From: JAUILA01 sp964563925
Lineage (GTDB): Bacteria; Bacteroidota; Bacteroidia; Cytophagales; Cyclobacteriaceae
NCBI GenBank assembly: GCA_964563925.1
Contig: CAZLZD010000011.1
Location: forward strand, 29,589-93,588
Length of the DNA: 64,000 bases
Direction: 5' to 3'
Below are positions 54,297 to 63,749 of this stretch, piece after piece. The position numbers were made by a program, and so were the translations under genes. The notes under the pieces are model-generated. The model was not told the DNA's origin. It did not search any database and was given only the letters and a program-made list of their open reading frames with translations. Numbering within the stretch: position 1 is the first letter of the stretch; every line of letters begins with the position of its first letter.

Positions 54297-54304
54297 CAAA
54301 ATTA
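54297..54304 (-). promoter_or_regulatory. -7 box of the AsmA-like/fabF operon (TAATTTTG)
   Basis: This is a perfect TAnnTTTG match on the minus strand. Transcription would start near 54290, so the ATG at 54288 would be almost leaderless and the one at 54276 more natural. No convincing -33 is at the right spacing. Confidence 0.42.
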
Positions 54305-54345
54305 CAAATTACTTACCCAATATCGGAATCTTACCAGAATATTGG

Positions 54346-54714
54346 TCACCTTCTCTGCAGGATGACTGTAATTCCGCCCAAATGGTCAAATACACGCTGA
54401 TTTTCTGATTGTGACCGCAAGGTATATTGCAGCGTCAGGCCTTCCGTGTCAGGGGTCAGAATCAGCACATTCGAATCAAGCCGCCAGCTAAAGGCACGCT
54501 CTTCATAGTTCTTGAGAAACAGCGATTCGGGATTGCCATACGCTTTCAGTATGGCCCGCTCACCACGGAATTCAATAACCCCATCGAGAGAACCCGTCCC
54601 GTCTGTCCAGCTGATATCCCATTTCCCCTGCCATGGCTCCTCCATCTCTTCCCGGCAGGCACTGAGCGTTGAAACAGCCAGGATAAGCACTAATAAAAAA
54701 ATACTTTTCCTCAT
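54346..54714 (-). CDS. small lipocalin-like lipoprotein
   Basis: The 122-residue lipoprotein has lipobox TLSAC (Cys19). The mature part WQGKWDISWTDGTGSLDGVIEF with later strands fits a small beta-barrel or lipocalin-like (META/DUF-type) fold. It reads WRLDSNVLILTPDTEG near the end. Function unknown. It lies 69 bases before the AsmA-like gene and could share its transcript, although a -7 box separates them. Confidence 0.65.
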   Translation of the reverse strand: MRKSIFLLVLILAVSTLSACREEMEEPWQGKWDISWTDGTGSLDGVIEFRGERAILKAYGNPESLFLKNYEERAFSWRLDSNVLILTPDTEGLTLQYTLRSQSENQRVFDHLGGITVILQRR

Positions 54715-54753
54715 TCCTGACTCTAACGCAACAGGAAATAAATTAGTGTGAGG

Positions 54754-56157
54754 TTAAAAGTATTTTGTAAGATATTTAATCACGCCGGAAGTTACCCGTG
54801 TGTAAGGCGGATAAACCAGTTTGTTTAAAGGAAGCCGCTGCTTGAGAACCGCTTTCTCATTCGAAAAAGTCAGAAACCCATGGTGCCCGTGGGCTTTCCC
54901 TATCCCGCTGTTATTCACCCCGCCGAATGGCAGGTTGGGATGGGTAAAATGTACCACACAATCATTATGGACCAGCGCACCGGCAGATACCTTCCTGAGA
55001 ATTTGTTCGTACACAGACTCATCCTGGCCAAACAGGTAGGATGCCAGTGGTTTGGGTTTTTTGTTGACATACCCGATAACTTCCTCCACCCTGGAAAACG
55101 AGCGAACGGGAAATACAGGCCCGAAGATTTCCTCCTGCATCAGAACGGCCTCCTCCGGCACATCAACCAATACTGTCGGGGCAATAAACAGCTGATCCTT
55201 ATCATAATCACCTCCGAAAATAACCCGGGCACCCCTGTCCCTGGCATCCTCAATGGCAGATACCAGCCTCTCGAAATGACGTTCATTAATTATCCGCGCA
55301 TAGTCAGGGGATTCACGTATCTGCTCCTCACTGTCACCATACATTTTCTGAATATGGAATATTAGTTCCCGCAAAAACGGGTCAAGCAAGCTCTCATGTA
55401 CCATCCCATAATCGGGTGCGATACATGTTTGCCCTGCATTCAGATATTTACCCCAGCATATCCTTTCTGCGGATTCGCCAATCGCAGCCGAGGCCTCCAC
55501 AATCACCGGTGACTTTCCGCCAAGCTCCAGCGTGACGGAGGTAAGGTTGGCGGAAGCCGCTTCCATAACCTTTTTCCCAATAGCCGGACTTCCTGTAAAA
55601 AACACGTGATCAAAGGGCAGGGACATCAGGTATGCCGCAATTTCTGCATCCCCTTTAAATACAGTCACATCTTCCGGAGAATAAAGCTCCTCGGCCATCT
55701 TGCTCAGCAGATCAGAAGTTGCAGGAGAATGTTCCGAGGGTTTAAGAATCACCGTATTACCGGCCGCTAGTGCGCTGATCAAAGGACCTACCGCCAAAAT
55801 GAACGGGTAATTCCAGGGAGAAATAACCAGACATACGCCAAGTGGCTCATAATATATTCTTGATGCGGCAGCCATAAATGTAGCGGGCGACCTGACTTTT
55901 TTAGGATAAGCCCAGTCATCAAGCTGTGATATGGCCTGACGCACCTCCATTAATGCCGGGTAAATTTCTGTCAGATTCACCTCCATTGCAGGCTTGTGAA
56001 AATCAGCCCACAGGGCCTCGTGAATCGCCGCAAGATTATTCTCTATCCAGTACTGAAGCCGGGCCAGGCGCTGCTTACGGTCTTCCAGCGGACTGTCACG
56101 CAGGGCCAGGGCCCTGGATTGCTGACCTTCGAATGCCTCTTTTATCTTATCCTTCAT
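54754..56157 (-). CDS. aldehyde dehydrogenase, class 3-like (fatty-aldehyde type)
   Basis: The 467-residue NAD(P)-dependent enzyme has the catalytic Cys245 in NAGQTCIAPDY and general base Glu211 in TLELGGKSP. PWNYPF and FTGS bind the cofactor. Length and the C-terminal hydrophobic stretch (LVYPPYTRVTSGVIKYL) match the ALDH3 group, which oxidises medium and long aldehydes and often touches membranes. It is divergent from the transglutaminase-like gene with a palindrome between them. Confidence 0.92.
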   Translation of the reverse strand: MKDKIKEAFEGQQSRALALRDSPLEDRKQRLARLQYWIENNLAAIHEALWADFHKPAMEVNLTEIYPALMEVRQAISQLDDWAYPKKVRSPATFMAAASRIYYEPLGVCLVISPWNYPFILAVGPLISALAAGNTVILKPSEHSPATSDLLSKMAEELYSPEDVTVFKGDAEIAAYLMSLPFDHVFFTGSPAIGKKVMEAASANLTSVTLELGGKSPVIVEASAAIGESAERICWGKYLNAGQTCIAPDYGMVHESLLDPFLRELIFHIQKMYGDSEEQIRESPDYARIINERHFERLVSAIEDARDRGARVIFGGDYDKDQLFIAPTVLVDVPEEAVLMQEEIFGPVFPVRSFSRVEEVIGYVNKKPKPLASYLFGQDESVYEQILRKVSAGALVHNDCVVHFTHPNLPFGGVNNSGIGKAHGHHGFLTFSNEKAVLKQRLPLNKLVYPPYTRVTSGVIKYLTKYF

Positions 56158-56239
56158 CCTATAAAAGTTACGAAATCTGCACCGGATACCGAGCCCAGGT
56201 TCAAAATAAATGCGTGGGTCGCAAAACGATGCATATGTT

Positions 56240-56254
56240 AAGTAAATGTTACTT
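56240..56254. promoter_or_regulatory. palindrome in the divergent ALDH/transglutaminase promoter region
   Basis: AAGTAAATGTTACTT is a perfect 6+6 inverted repeat around ATG. A further TTACTT occurs about 20 bases later in AT-rich DNA. It could be a regulator site serving either gene; there is no direct support. Confidence 0.32.
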
Positions 56255-56310
56255 GCGATTGTATATATATTACTTATATGTTATCTTAATGTTACCAATT
56301 TGAGAGTGAG

Positions 56311-57195
56311 ATGAAGAGGACCCTATTTTTTATACTTATCAGCACATTTTTTTTCCCGGCGCTGTACGGCCAGACCGACTTACCCGGCGAACTGCTGAAC
56401 ACATCTGATATTGAAAAACAAATTATCCGGGAGATGAACAAGGGAGGAGAGGTATCCCCCTTTATGATGCAATTGTCAGCCAATTATACACTTGAGGAGT
56501 CCCCGGAAATTTTTGAAGGAGAATATAATGACTATGTCAGTCATCTGGCTTCCCTGCGTGAAAAATTATCGGAAAAAGAATTCCTGAGCTATCTTTTTTA
56601 CCGAACTCATAAAGTATATCTTAAAAACTATCAGAACCACAGTTCATTTTCACAACTGATGGACAAGGGGAAATACGACTGCCTGACCGGAACNNNNNNN
56701 NNNTATTCACTTTTGCTTGACGAATTCGGGTTTGATTTCACTGTTGTCGAAACTGATTATCACATCTATCTGGTGGTACGCACAGAAAATTCAAGGGTAA
56801 TGTTTGAGGCCACAGATCCCCGGAATGGTTTTCTTGATGAGGAAGAAACCATAGCTAAAAAAACCTCTGAGATAAATAATCGTAATACGACTTTATCAGA
56901 ACAGTATATCACCTTTCAGAATAATCCCAGAAAATTCAGTGAGCTTGAAAAGCTGGTGGCGCTGCAATATTACAATGCGTCAGTACTCGCTTACAATTCG
57001 CAAGATCTGATTGCCTCCATAGACCAGCTCGAAAAGGCATGTATCTATGACGATTCAGCCCGTTTCAAAAACTTTGGAAGGCTACTCGCTAAAAGCGTTG
57101 TGAGTTCAGGGAGCATGGACGAGGAGACCAAGGCCGGATACCTGATGAAGCTGACCCGTTTTCTTAACCGGGAAAATTTAAGCGCATCTTTGTAG
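56311..57195 (+). CDS. secreted transglutaminase-like protein interrupted by an assembly gap
   Basis: The 294-residue frame has a signal peptide (ends PALYGQ), an N-terminal helical region and a small transglutaminase-like core. Cys sits in YDCLTG (about residue 125), His in DYHIYLVV (about 151) and Asp in FEATDPRNG, the order of a Cys-His-Asp triad. Ten Ns (56694-56703) fall straight after DCLTG. The codon ACN before them is Thr whatever the third base. The frame is kept across the gap, so the gene is probably intact. A C-terminal helical part holds LEKLVALQYYNASVLAYN. Confidence 0.72.
   Translation: MKRTLFFILISTFFFPALYGQTDLPGELLNTSDIEKQIIREMNKGGEVSPFMMQLSANYTLEESPEIFEGEYNDYVSHLASLREKLSEKEFLSYLFYRTHKVYLKNYQNHSSFSQLMDKGKYDCLTGXXXXYSLLLDEFGFDFTVVETDYHIYLVVRTENSRVMFEATDPRNGFLDEEETIAKKTSEINNRNTTLSEQYITFQNNPRKFSELEKLVALQYYNASVLAYNSQDLIASIDQLEKACIYDDSARFKNFGRLLAKSVVSSGSMDEETKAGYLMKLTRFLNRENLSASL
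56694..56703. other. assembly gap (10 N)
   Basis: Ten unknown bases sit inside the transglutaminase-like gene. Ten is a common placeholder length, so the true gap may differ. The reading frame is open on both sides in the same phase if the length is exactly 10. Confidence 0.98.
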
Positions 57196-57204
57196 CTAAT
57201 AACA

Positions 57205-57223
57205 TCCTGCCTGAGATGCAGGA
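57205..57223. terminator. weak hairpin between convergent genes
   Basis: TCCTGC (57205-57210) pairs with GCAGGA (57218-57223) over a 7-base loop, with only a partial T run after it. It lies in the 40-base gap between the transglutaminase-like gene and the convergent OmpA gene. Confidence 0.35.
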
Positions 57224-57235
57224 ATTCTGATTTTA

Positions 57236-57949
57236 TCAATCCTGAATAATTCGTACCTCCACGCGCCGGTTTTTGCTTCGCGATTCGGGGTCACCGGCAG
57301 TGGTCAGAGGTTGTTCTCCCCCGTAGGCGACGGTTAAAATCCGCTTTTTGTTGACTCCTTTGGATACTATGTAGTCTTTTACAGCCTCCACCCTCCGTTC
57401 TGAGAGTTTCATATTCTCCCGGGCATTCCCCCTGAAATCTGTATGTCCTTCAAGCTGAATTATCATATCCCGGTTGGTTTGGAGCATGGCAACCAGATCG
57501 TCAAGCTCTCCATAGGATTCATCGGTGATGGTAGCCTTCCCCTGGGCAAAGATTAGTTTCTCCAGCCTGATCAGGGTTTTAATTTCTCTCGGAACCAGTT
57601 CAATAATTGCTTCTTCCTGCATGTTCAGGACATCTGAGGCCTTCACAGTTGCCACGTAAGGCGCATAGCCGTCGGCCTCCACGGTGATTACATAATCTTT
57701 CCGATGGGCCATTGGTATTTCAACACTGGATCCTGAGATGATTCCCACGGTGCTTCCATACGGCATGCTCTCAAAGGTTACCACCGCACGAACAGGCTCT
57801 TTCGTGGAGGCATCCACGACTTTACCCTTATACATGGAATAACTGCTATCAGTAAAGGCAATCTGGCATACCCCCGTTGATACAGAGATCAACGTAATAA
57901 GGAATGATAAACTCCAGGTAACAAATCGCTTTATGTCTGCATTAGTCAT
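57236..57949 (-). CDS. OmpA-family peptidoglycan-binding protein
   Basis: The 237-residue protein has a signal-like N-terminus (FVTWSLSFLITLISVSTGVCQ), a carboxypeptidase-regulatory-like domain (about 38-125: YKGKVVDASTKEPVRAVV) and a C-terminal OmpA domain (about 135-237). Peptidoglycan-binding residues are in EGHTDFRG and LSERRVEAVKDYI, ending SKNRRVEVRI. ATG 57949 overlaps the upstream OmpA stop by 8 bases, so the two are made together. It looks like a short paralogue without the propeller. Confidence 0.85.
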   Translation of the reverse strand: MTNADIKRFVTWSLSFLITLISVSTGVCQIAFTDSSYSMYKGKVVDASTKEPVRAVVTFESMPYGSTVGIISGSSVEIPMAHRKDYVITVEADGYAPYVATVKASDVLNMQEEAIIELVPREIKTLIRLEKLIFAQGKATITDESYGELDDLVAMLQTNRDMIIQLEGHTDFRGNARENMKLSERRVEAVKDYIVSKGVNKKRILTVAYGGEQPLTTAGDPESRSKNRRVEVRIIQD

Positions 57950-59945
57950 TGGTAATTTTGAATTCAACCCTCCTGTTCTTTCTTCTTCCTTCAACCGTAG
58001 TATTAGGCTCCACTGGCTGAGCTTCACCAAAATACTTGATCACCAATCGGTCACTGCTGATACCTTTATCCCTGATATACGCAGCTACCGCCTCCGCTCT
58101 TCGCTCTGACAGTCCCAGGTTATACTGTTCGGGACCTGTCGCATCCGTATGACCGGCAATTTCGATTGCTAAAGAAGGCCTGTTATTCATCAATTCGACC
58201 ACCCGGTTAAGTTCGGGGTAAGACTCAGACTTTAGTACAGCCTTGTCGAAATCGAAGAAAACATTGTTAAGAACAATGGTTGCCTCTTTTTCTATTGGTA
58301 CCAGATAGAGGTCTTTGGTAACCGATGTCCGGTCTTCCTCCTCGAAATTGCGAAGGTCCAGGTTTTCATTCACCGAGACATAATTTTCAGCATCTGCCCT
58401 GATTCCGTATAACTCACCGGAGGGCAGCATTACCTCATATTCTCCGGTAGTCGGATTCGACATAGTAATACCAATTTCCGTGCCATCTGACAAGCGTTCG
58501 TAGATAATCTGTGCCTCTACGGGAGAATTATTTTCTGAATCAAGAATACGTCCCTGAACAAGCAGTACAGGTTCCGGACGTTTGAACAGCGGCATCGCTA
58601 CCCTGAAGATATCCAGGTCATCTTCGCTCACACCCTGTGAATAGTAGGCAAAATCGCTGTTCCCCGGGATATTGAAGAATAAATCTTCATACTGTGAATT
58701 AATGGTAGGGCCGAGATTTTCCGGCTCAGACCAGTTAGTCCACGTATCATCGAGACGACGGGTTACGAAGATGTCGCTTCCCCCGAACCCGCTGTATCCA
58801 TTCGAGGAAAAATAAAGTGTTTTGTCATCCGGAGCCAGGAATGGTGCCGTTTCTTCCCCGGCTGTGTTGACCGTAGCCGACAAATTCAATGGCTCTGACC
58901 AGACACTGTCTTCCTGCAGGAAACTTACGTACAAATCCCTGCCGCCTTCCGTGTCATCCCTGTGTACCGACATGAGCAGTGTCTTACGGTTGTTGGCCAT
59001 ATAGAAGTTTGCCCGGTCGGCATAGTTATATTCATTGGTAATGTTAAGGGCGACAGGCTTCGACCATTTGCCAGAGGTATTATGGCTCAGCGAAACACCG
59101 GCGGTCATTTTCCCGTTTTCATTGTACCGGTTGCCCAGGATAAGAATGACCGACTTTCCATCCGGTGTCACCGAACTGATAAAGTTGGGGTCGTCGTTAT
59201 TCAGCTCTGTCATATTGCGGGCGAGTTGCCATTCGCCGCTGTCATCGAGTTCTGAGAACCAGATATCCTCTTCATCATTTACTCCTCCCATATTCTCGGG
59301 GTGATTCTTCCTGGAGAAATATAATGTTTGTCCATCCGGCGAGAGCAGTGGCTTATATTCCTTGTACGCACTGTTGACATTCTCACTTAACCTCTCCTTG
59401 TATAGCTCGGGGTTCAGCCCTTCGGTAACCGTTATTTCGGCCACAATCGGAAGATTGGAATCAGAAATAGCCACTGCATCCACACTGTAGTATTCAGGCA
59501 CTGCCGCACCATCAAATTCGAGCTGGAGCGCCGCAACTTCATACGGGGTCTCTTCTATGATCACATTCAGCATACGGCCATTCAGGGGAACAGCCTGCGG
59601 ACTGAATGTATTCAACTCGTGCTCCTGTCCGTTTACATCAATTGCGACAATCCGGTAAAGAGCGCTGGGATTGAAAGACTCAGCGATCGCCACCTGCCTG
59701 ATCTTCATCGGATTGTGAAAACCGACACGAATAAATTCCTTCTTATTGGCCCGTTCCGGCGTCCACGCATTGGGACTTTCACCGCCTGCGGGAAGTACAT
59801 TTGGCTTGCCTACAATTTGTTGAGCAGAGTACTGTACGGGCGTGAGTTCGGACGAGAAATCAATGACGCGAGACGCCCATTGCACCGTCTGTGCAGTTGC
59901 GCCCAGTGTGAATGAAAGAAGTAAACTCGTTAGAAGTAATCTCAT
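57942..59945 (-). CDS. OmpA-family protein with PD40 beta-propeller
   Basis: The 667-residue protein has a signal peptide (ends GATAQ). A first beta domain (about 20-150) resembles a discoidin-like fold. PD40/WD40-like propeller blades (about 170-430) show LLSPDGQTLYFSRKN and APDDKTLYFSSNGYSGFGGSD. A carboxypeptidase-regulatory domain (about 440-530) precedes an OmpA domain (about 548-667, EIAGHTDATG, LSERRAEAV). These proteins link outer-membrane complexes to peptidoglycan, for example with T9SS or gliding machinery. It is followed by the second OmpA gene. Confidence 0.9.
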   Translation of the reverse strand: MRLLLTSLLLSFTLGATAQTVQWASRVIDFSSELTPVQYSAQQIVGKPNVLPAGGESPNAWTPERANKKEFIRVGFHNPMKIRQVAIAESFNPSALYRIVAIDVNGQEHELNTFSPQAVPLNGRMLNVIIEETPYEVAALQLEFDGAAVPEYYSVDAVAISDSNLPIVAEITVTEGLNPELYKERLSENVNSAYKEYKPLLSPDGQTLYFSRKNHPENMGGVNDEEDIWFSELDDSGEWQLARNMTELNNDDPNFISSVTPDGKSVILILGNRYNENGKMTAGVSLSHNTSGKWSKPVALNITNEYNYADRANFYMANNRKTLLMSVHRDDTEGGRDLYVSFLQEDSVWSEPLNLSATVNTAGEETAPFLAPDDKTLYFSSNGYSGFGGSDIFVTRRLDDTWTNWSEPENLGPTINSQYEDLFFNIPGNSDFAYYSQGVSEDDLDIFRVAMPLFKRPEPVLLVQGRILDSENNSPVEAQIIYERLSDGTEIGITMSNPTTGEYEVMLPSGELYGIRADAENYVSVNENLDLRNFEEEDRTSVTKDLYLVPIEKEATIVLNNVFFDFDKAVLKSESYPELNRVVELMNNRPSLAIEIAGHTDATGPEQYNLGLSERRAEAVAAYIRDKGISSDRLVIKYFGEAQPVEPNTTVEGRRKNRRVEFKITND

Positions 59946-60087
59946 CTTGGTCGAATTGTATTTAAGGTAGACGAATGGAACAGAAAGTAAACTTAACTAA
60001 ATTTTATAATCATAACAATGAGGAAAAATGAAATGAATCTCAATAGTTAATTAACAAATTAATCTAAAGATGTTCACGGAGAGGGCT

Positions 60088-62382
60088 TTATTCCAGAGAC
60101 TTATCCCCATGCAGAAGGAATCCAAGATGAAGAAGCATCCCAAACTGGTTTTCCTCGTCGTCATAATAATTGGCACTCAGGCTGACCGGACCAAGCGGAG
60201 TATGCATGACAAGTCCGGCTGTGGCCGCGAAGGAGACCTCGTTATTAAAATCAAACCCGGGGGAAGGCTGGTCATCCCGGTGGTTCAGTGCTTCAAAGGT
60301 TTTGAATAAATATCCTTCCAGGCGAAAGTCGATTACTTTATTGATCCTTAGAATATTACGAACGCCGCCGGCGAGATAATTAAAGCCCCTGAAATTTTGC
60401 AGGAATAACGTACGGCTGTCCTGCATTGGATAAAATGCGGGGGCATTGATAAGTGTGCCTGTATAGGTGGCAAAATAGGGCTGATTGGAAATAACGCCTT
60501 CGGCGATATAGCCGGTACTGTATTTTCCTTTTAGAAAATACTGTTCAATACTGCCTTTAAGCCGAAACCAGCGGTAATATTCCGACACCGGGTTTATCAG
60601 TTCAGAGGTGGTACCGGGCGTATACTGCTCCTGCAGGTCAAAGTAATCCAGGCCCAGGGTTATGGCATAGCCCTCAGAAGCGTATTGACGCCTGTTCAGG
60701 CTGTTGCTTGTTACCTTAAACCCAAACCTGTATCCCTTAACTTTCTGGGTATCGAGCGTATCCGCCGAGGTGACTGATTCTGAATTGCTGAATTGATGAT
60801 CGTTATTCAACCAACTGGCACTTAAAACTCCTTTAAAGCGGTTGGTTACCGGGAATCCGATATTCAAACCGTATTTCCTGTCTGTGGAATTCAGAATAGT
60901 CGGGTCCTTTTCCTGGAAGAATATATCATCTGCATCCAGATAGTCCCATTGATTAAAGGTGAGGTCAGGTTCGATATAAACCGGCTGAAACGATGAAAGA
61001 TTCATCCGGCTGCGAACTCTCGCCGATTTGTAGAAGCTCCCGGCAAATACATCAAGGCGGAGTTTTAGAAGGTAATTATCGAAGTAATAGTATTCTGCAC
61101 CAAGGTAGGCCTGACTGATATTCCTGGAGGCGATCACACCGCCTACATGAGCTGTCAGGTTACTGCGAGGCCGCCCGTATAAATGCAAGGTATACGCTTC
61201 CTTTGAGGTATCATATACAATGTCAGGGTAGATGGTCCGGAAAAAAGGCTCGGAAACCATTTTGTAATAGCCTTTCTTGAGCTCCTCAAGGGTAAGCTGG
61301 TCCTTCCGGGCAAATCCGTACAATGTCGACAAATACTTTCGTTGCTTTGAATTGAACCCATGAAAAACAATATCGCCAAAGTTCAGTGGCTTGCTGTTGG
61401 CAGCGTATATTTTGCGTTTCTCCAGGCGTGATTCGGCCGATTCACTTCGTGCTATTTTTTTCCGGATCTCGCCGATCTGCCGAATTGTCGCCTGGTACCC
61501 GCTGTCTATGAGGGCCTCTGCCTTTCGAAAGTCAAAGGCGGTGTACCCCTCCAAATCAGGTTCCAGGTATATCCCCGTTTCCGGAACCAGTCCGGGGTCA
61601 GACTTATCCAGTAACATGAACAAAAGGGATTGGGAGAGCAGCTGGTCATCCTCCTCGTAGGGATACTGGTTATAGACCTTGGAGGCCACATTGACCCCGA
61701 TAATCACATCGGCATCGAACTCGCGGCTTGCCACATCAACCGGGAAATTGTTATAAATACCCCCGTCGAAAAGATATTTCCCACCGATCCGTATGGGTTT
61801 ATAAAAGAACGGTACCGACAGCGAAGTGCGTAATGCAGAAGACAACGATCCGGAATCCAGTACTACCTCGGTTTGAGTAAATATATCAGAGGCCACAATT
61901 CTCGCCGGAACGAACAGGCTGTCAAAATTATATCCGGCAATTTCGATGGGCTGGGCAAGTTTCTCCGCCAGGGCAAAATTAAGGGCAAGATCGCTGGCCA
62001 GGCTGGAGGTCACTGAAGCCCGCATGGCTGAATCCAGGGAGAATTCAGCGGAAACAATCGACGGACGAATATCACTTTGGTAAAAATAATATTCGTACCG
62101 GTCATCGATTTCCCCGTTTACCCAGCTTAGAAACTCGTCGGAAAGGATGATTTGCTCAATTTCATCTGCGGAAAACCCGGCAGCATAACATCCGGCAATT
62201 ACCCCTCCCATAGAGGTGCCCGCCACAAAATCAACCGGAATATTGTATTCTTCAAGTGCCTTAATTACACCAACATGCGCAAGGCCCTTCGCCCCGCCTC
62301 CGCTGAGGACAAGGGTTACCTTTTGACCGCTTACAGAAAACGCCGCCAGAATGAACCCAAGCCACAGACAAAAGAATCGCAT
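60088..62382 (-). CDS. patatin-like phospholipase with C-terminal outer-membrane barrel
   Basis: The 764-residue protein has a signal peptide (ends SVSGQ) and a patatin domain (about 20-300). Its oxyanion loop is LSGGGAKGLAHVG, nucleophile Ser57 is in GTSMGG and the Asp is in LFDGGIYNNFP (about 205). A POTRA-like part follows (about 330-410) and then a 16-strand barrel of the Omp85 kind with a terminal LHLGFLLHGDKSLE. This matches the PlpD-type design where the barrel carries or anchors the lipase. ATG 62382 is chosen because the longer start adds polar residues before the signal. Confidence 0.9.
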   Translation of the reverse strand: MRFFCLWLGFILAAFSVSGQKVTLVLSGGGAKGLAHVGVIKALEEYNIPVDFVAGTSMGGVIAGCYAAGFSADEIEQIILSDEFLSWVNGEIDDRYEYYFYQSDIRPSIVSAEFSLDSAMRASVTSSLASDLALNFALAEKLAQPIEIAGYNFDSLFVPARIVASDIFTQTEVVLDSGSLSSALRTSLSVPFFYKPIRIGGKYLFDGGIYNNFPVDVASREFDADVIIGVNVASKVYNQYPYEEDDQLLSQSLLFMLLDKSDPGLVPETGIYLEPDLEGYTAFDFRKAEALIDSGYQATIRQIGEIRKKIARSESAESRLEKRKIYAANSKPLNFGDIVFHGFNSKQRKYLSTLYGFARKDQLTLEELKKGYYKMVSEPFFRTIYPDIVYDTSKEAYTLHLYGRPRSNLTAHVGGVIASRNISQAYLGAEYYYFDNYLLKLRLDVFAGSFYKSARVRSRMNLSSFQPVYIEPDLTFNQWDYLDADDIFFQEKDPTILNSTDRKYGLNIGFPVTNRFKGVLSASWLNNDHQFSNSESVTSADTLDTQKVKGYRFGFKVTSNSLNRRQYASEGYAITLGLDYFDLQEQYTPGTTSELINPVSEYYRWFRLKGSIEQYFLKGKYSTGYIAEGVISNQPYFATYTGTLINAPAFYPMQDSRTLFLQNFRGFNYLAGGVRNILRINKVIDFRLEGYLFKTFEALNHRDDQPSPGFDFNNEVSFAATAGLVMHTPLGPVSLSANYYDDEENQFGMLLHLGFLLHGDKSLE

Positions 62383-62447
62383 ATTTCTAAAACAAGAATA
62401 GCAAGACAAATATTGCCTTGCTAAACTCTTCGATGTTTTTTTTATGA

Positions 62448-63749
62448 CTATTTCAGACTTGCCACCACGGGGGTGTTGGCAACCGGCGGATCTATCCTGT
62501 TCAGGCGCTCCATCCAGTTGTCACGCTCGGCATAAAACGCCGGTTTCATGTCATCCTTAATCGGTTCGGATGGCGGCAGATCAACTTTTAGCGCATCCAC
62601 CTGAACACCATTCTTCCAAAACCGGTAACAGAGATGATTTCCCGTCGCCAGCCCGGTACTACCCACGTAGCCTATCGTCTGACCCTGCCTGACTCTAACC
62701 CCGGGTTTGATGCCGGAAGCAATCTTTGACATGTGCAGGTACTGCGTGGTATAGGTCCCGTTGTGTTTCAGCTTCACATAATTGCCATTGTACTTTGCAT
62801 ACCGGGCTTCAGTGATAAGACCATCTCCCACGGCACGGATTGGAGTACCCTGCGGCGCCGCGAAATCTGTACCTCGATGGGCTTTGTATCTTTTCTGGAC
62901 AGGGTGGTACCTGCGGCCTGAGTACCGGGAGCTTATCCTGGTAAATTCCAGGGGATATTTCAGCAAGGCCTTACGCAGGCTGTTACCCTCTTCATCAAAG
63001 TAATCGATACCGTCGCCCTGGTCAAACACGAAGGCATAATACCCGGTACCGTAATGCTCAAAATAGATGGCCTTAATATCACCAATACCTACTGATTTAT
63101 CTTCAACCAGTTTGTCTTCGTAAATGAGTTTGAAGTTATCCCCTTTCTGCAGTCCGAAAAAGTCAACCTGCCAGCCGAAGACATCCACGAAACGATTGGT
63201 CAGATTATGTGACAATCCAAGGTCATCCATGGTTTCAGACAAATTCCTTTCGATGACACCGGATACCTCACGCTCTACAATTTTCACTTCCTTGGCCATC
63301 TTCTCCACGAAAATGCTGTCCTCAAAATTGAAGACCACGTATTCAATCGGGTTGTGCTCGTAAACCAGTGCCTTGGCCGTTTTAAGGTAATCCTGATCAC
63401 AAATCAGGATATAATTTTTATTTGCTGCAATCTTCCTGACATCAAACACATCTTTTGACCGCTCGGCAAGGTGAAAGATGGTTTCTGCACTCACGTTATA
63501 ATTCGAAAGAATCTCCGAAATATTTTGATTACGCTTTACTTTGTCTTCTATGATCAGACGGGAGTCAATGTTGATCCCGAAGAGCATTTTCGGTACCACA
63601 GGTATCGTATCGGCAGGCACCACCTCAATGGCCTCTGCAACCGGCTCGGCAGATTTGTCTTCGAATGATTCCTGAAACAGCGGAAGGGCAAAGTAAATGC
63701 CCGCAGTAAGTAAAATTCCCGTAACGACGGCTAAGAGTTTTCTTGACAT
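62448..63749 (-). CDS. M23-family metallopeptidase with Cys at a zinc-ligand position
   Basis: The 433-residue protein has an N-terminal signal anchor (about 5-22), a helical OapA/LysM-like middle (about 60-230) and an M23 domain (about 262-385). The metal motif has His291 and Asp295 in HRGTDFA. Another His is in YLHMS (about 339). The last motif is NHLCYRF, where the usual HLHFE has Cys374 in place of the second His. I recall Cys at this place in many Bacteroidota M23 proteins, so activity may be kept. It should cleave peptidoglycan cross-bridges in the periplasm. Confidence 0.88.
   Translation of the reverse strand: MSRKLLAVVTGILLTAGIYFALPLFQESFEDKSAEPVAEAIEVVPADTIPVVPKMLFGINIDSRLIIEDKVKRNQNISEILSNYNVSAETIFHLAERSKDVFDVRKIAANKNYILICDQDYLKTAKALVYEHNPIEYVVFNFEDSIFVEKMAKEVKIVEREVSGVIERNLSETMDDLGLSHNLTNRFVDVFGWQVDFFGLQKGDNFKLIYEDKLVEDKSVGIGDIKAIYFEHYGTGYYAFVFDQGDGIDYFDEEGNSLRKALLKYPLEFTRISSRYSGRRYHPVQKRYKAHRGTDFAAPQGTPIRAVGDGLITEARYAKYNGNYVKLKHNGTYTTQYLHMSKIASGIKPGVRVRQGQTIGYVGSTGLATGNHLCYRFWKNGVQVDALKVDLPPSEPIKDDMKPAFYAERDNWMERLNRIDPPVANTPVVASLK

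Noticed and set aside
54317..54345. CCAATAT/ATATTGG hairpin after the small lipoprotein gene
   Set aside because: Seven AT-rich pairs, long loop and no U run; too weak to call a terminator.
62387..62415. AGCAAG/CTTGCT inverted repeat before the patatin gene
   Set aside because: Only 6-base arms in AT-rich DNA; not distinguishable from chance.
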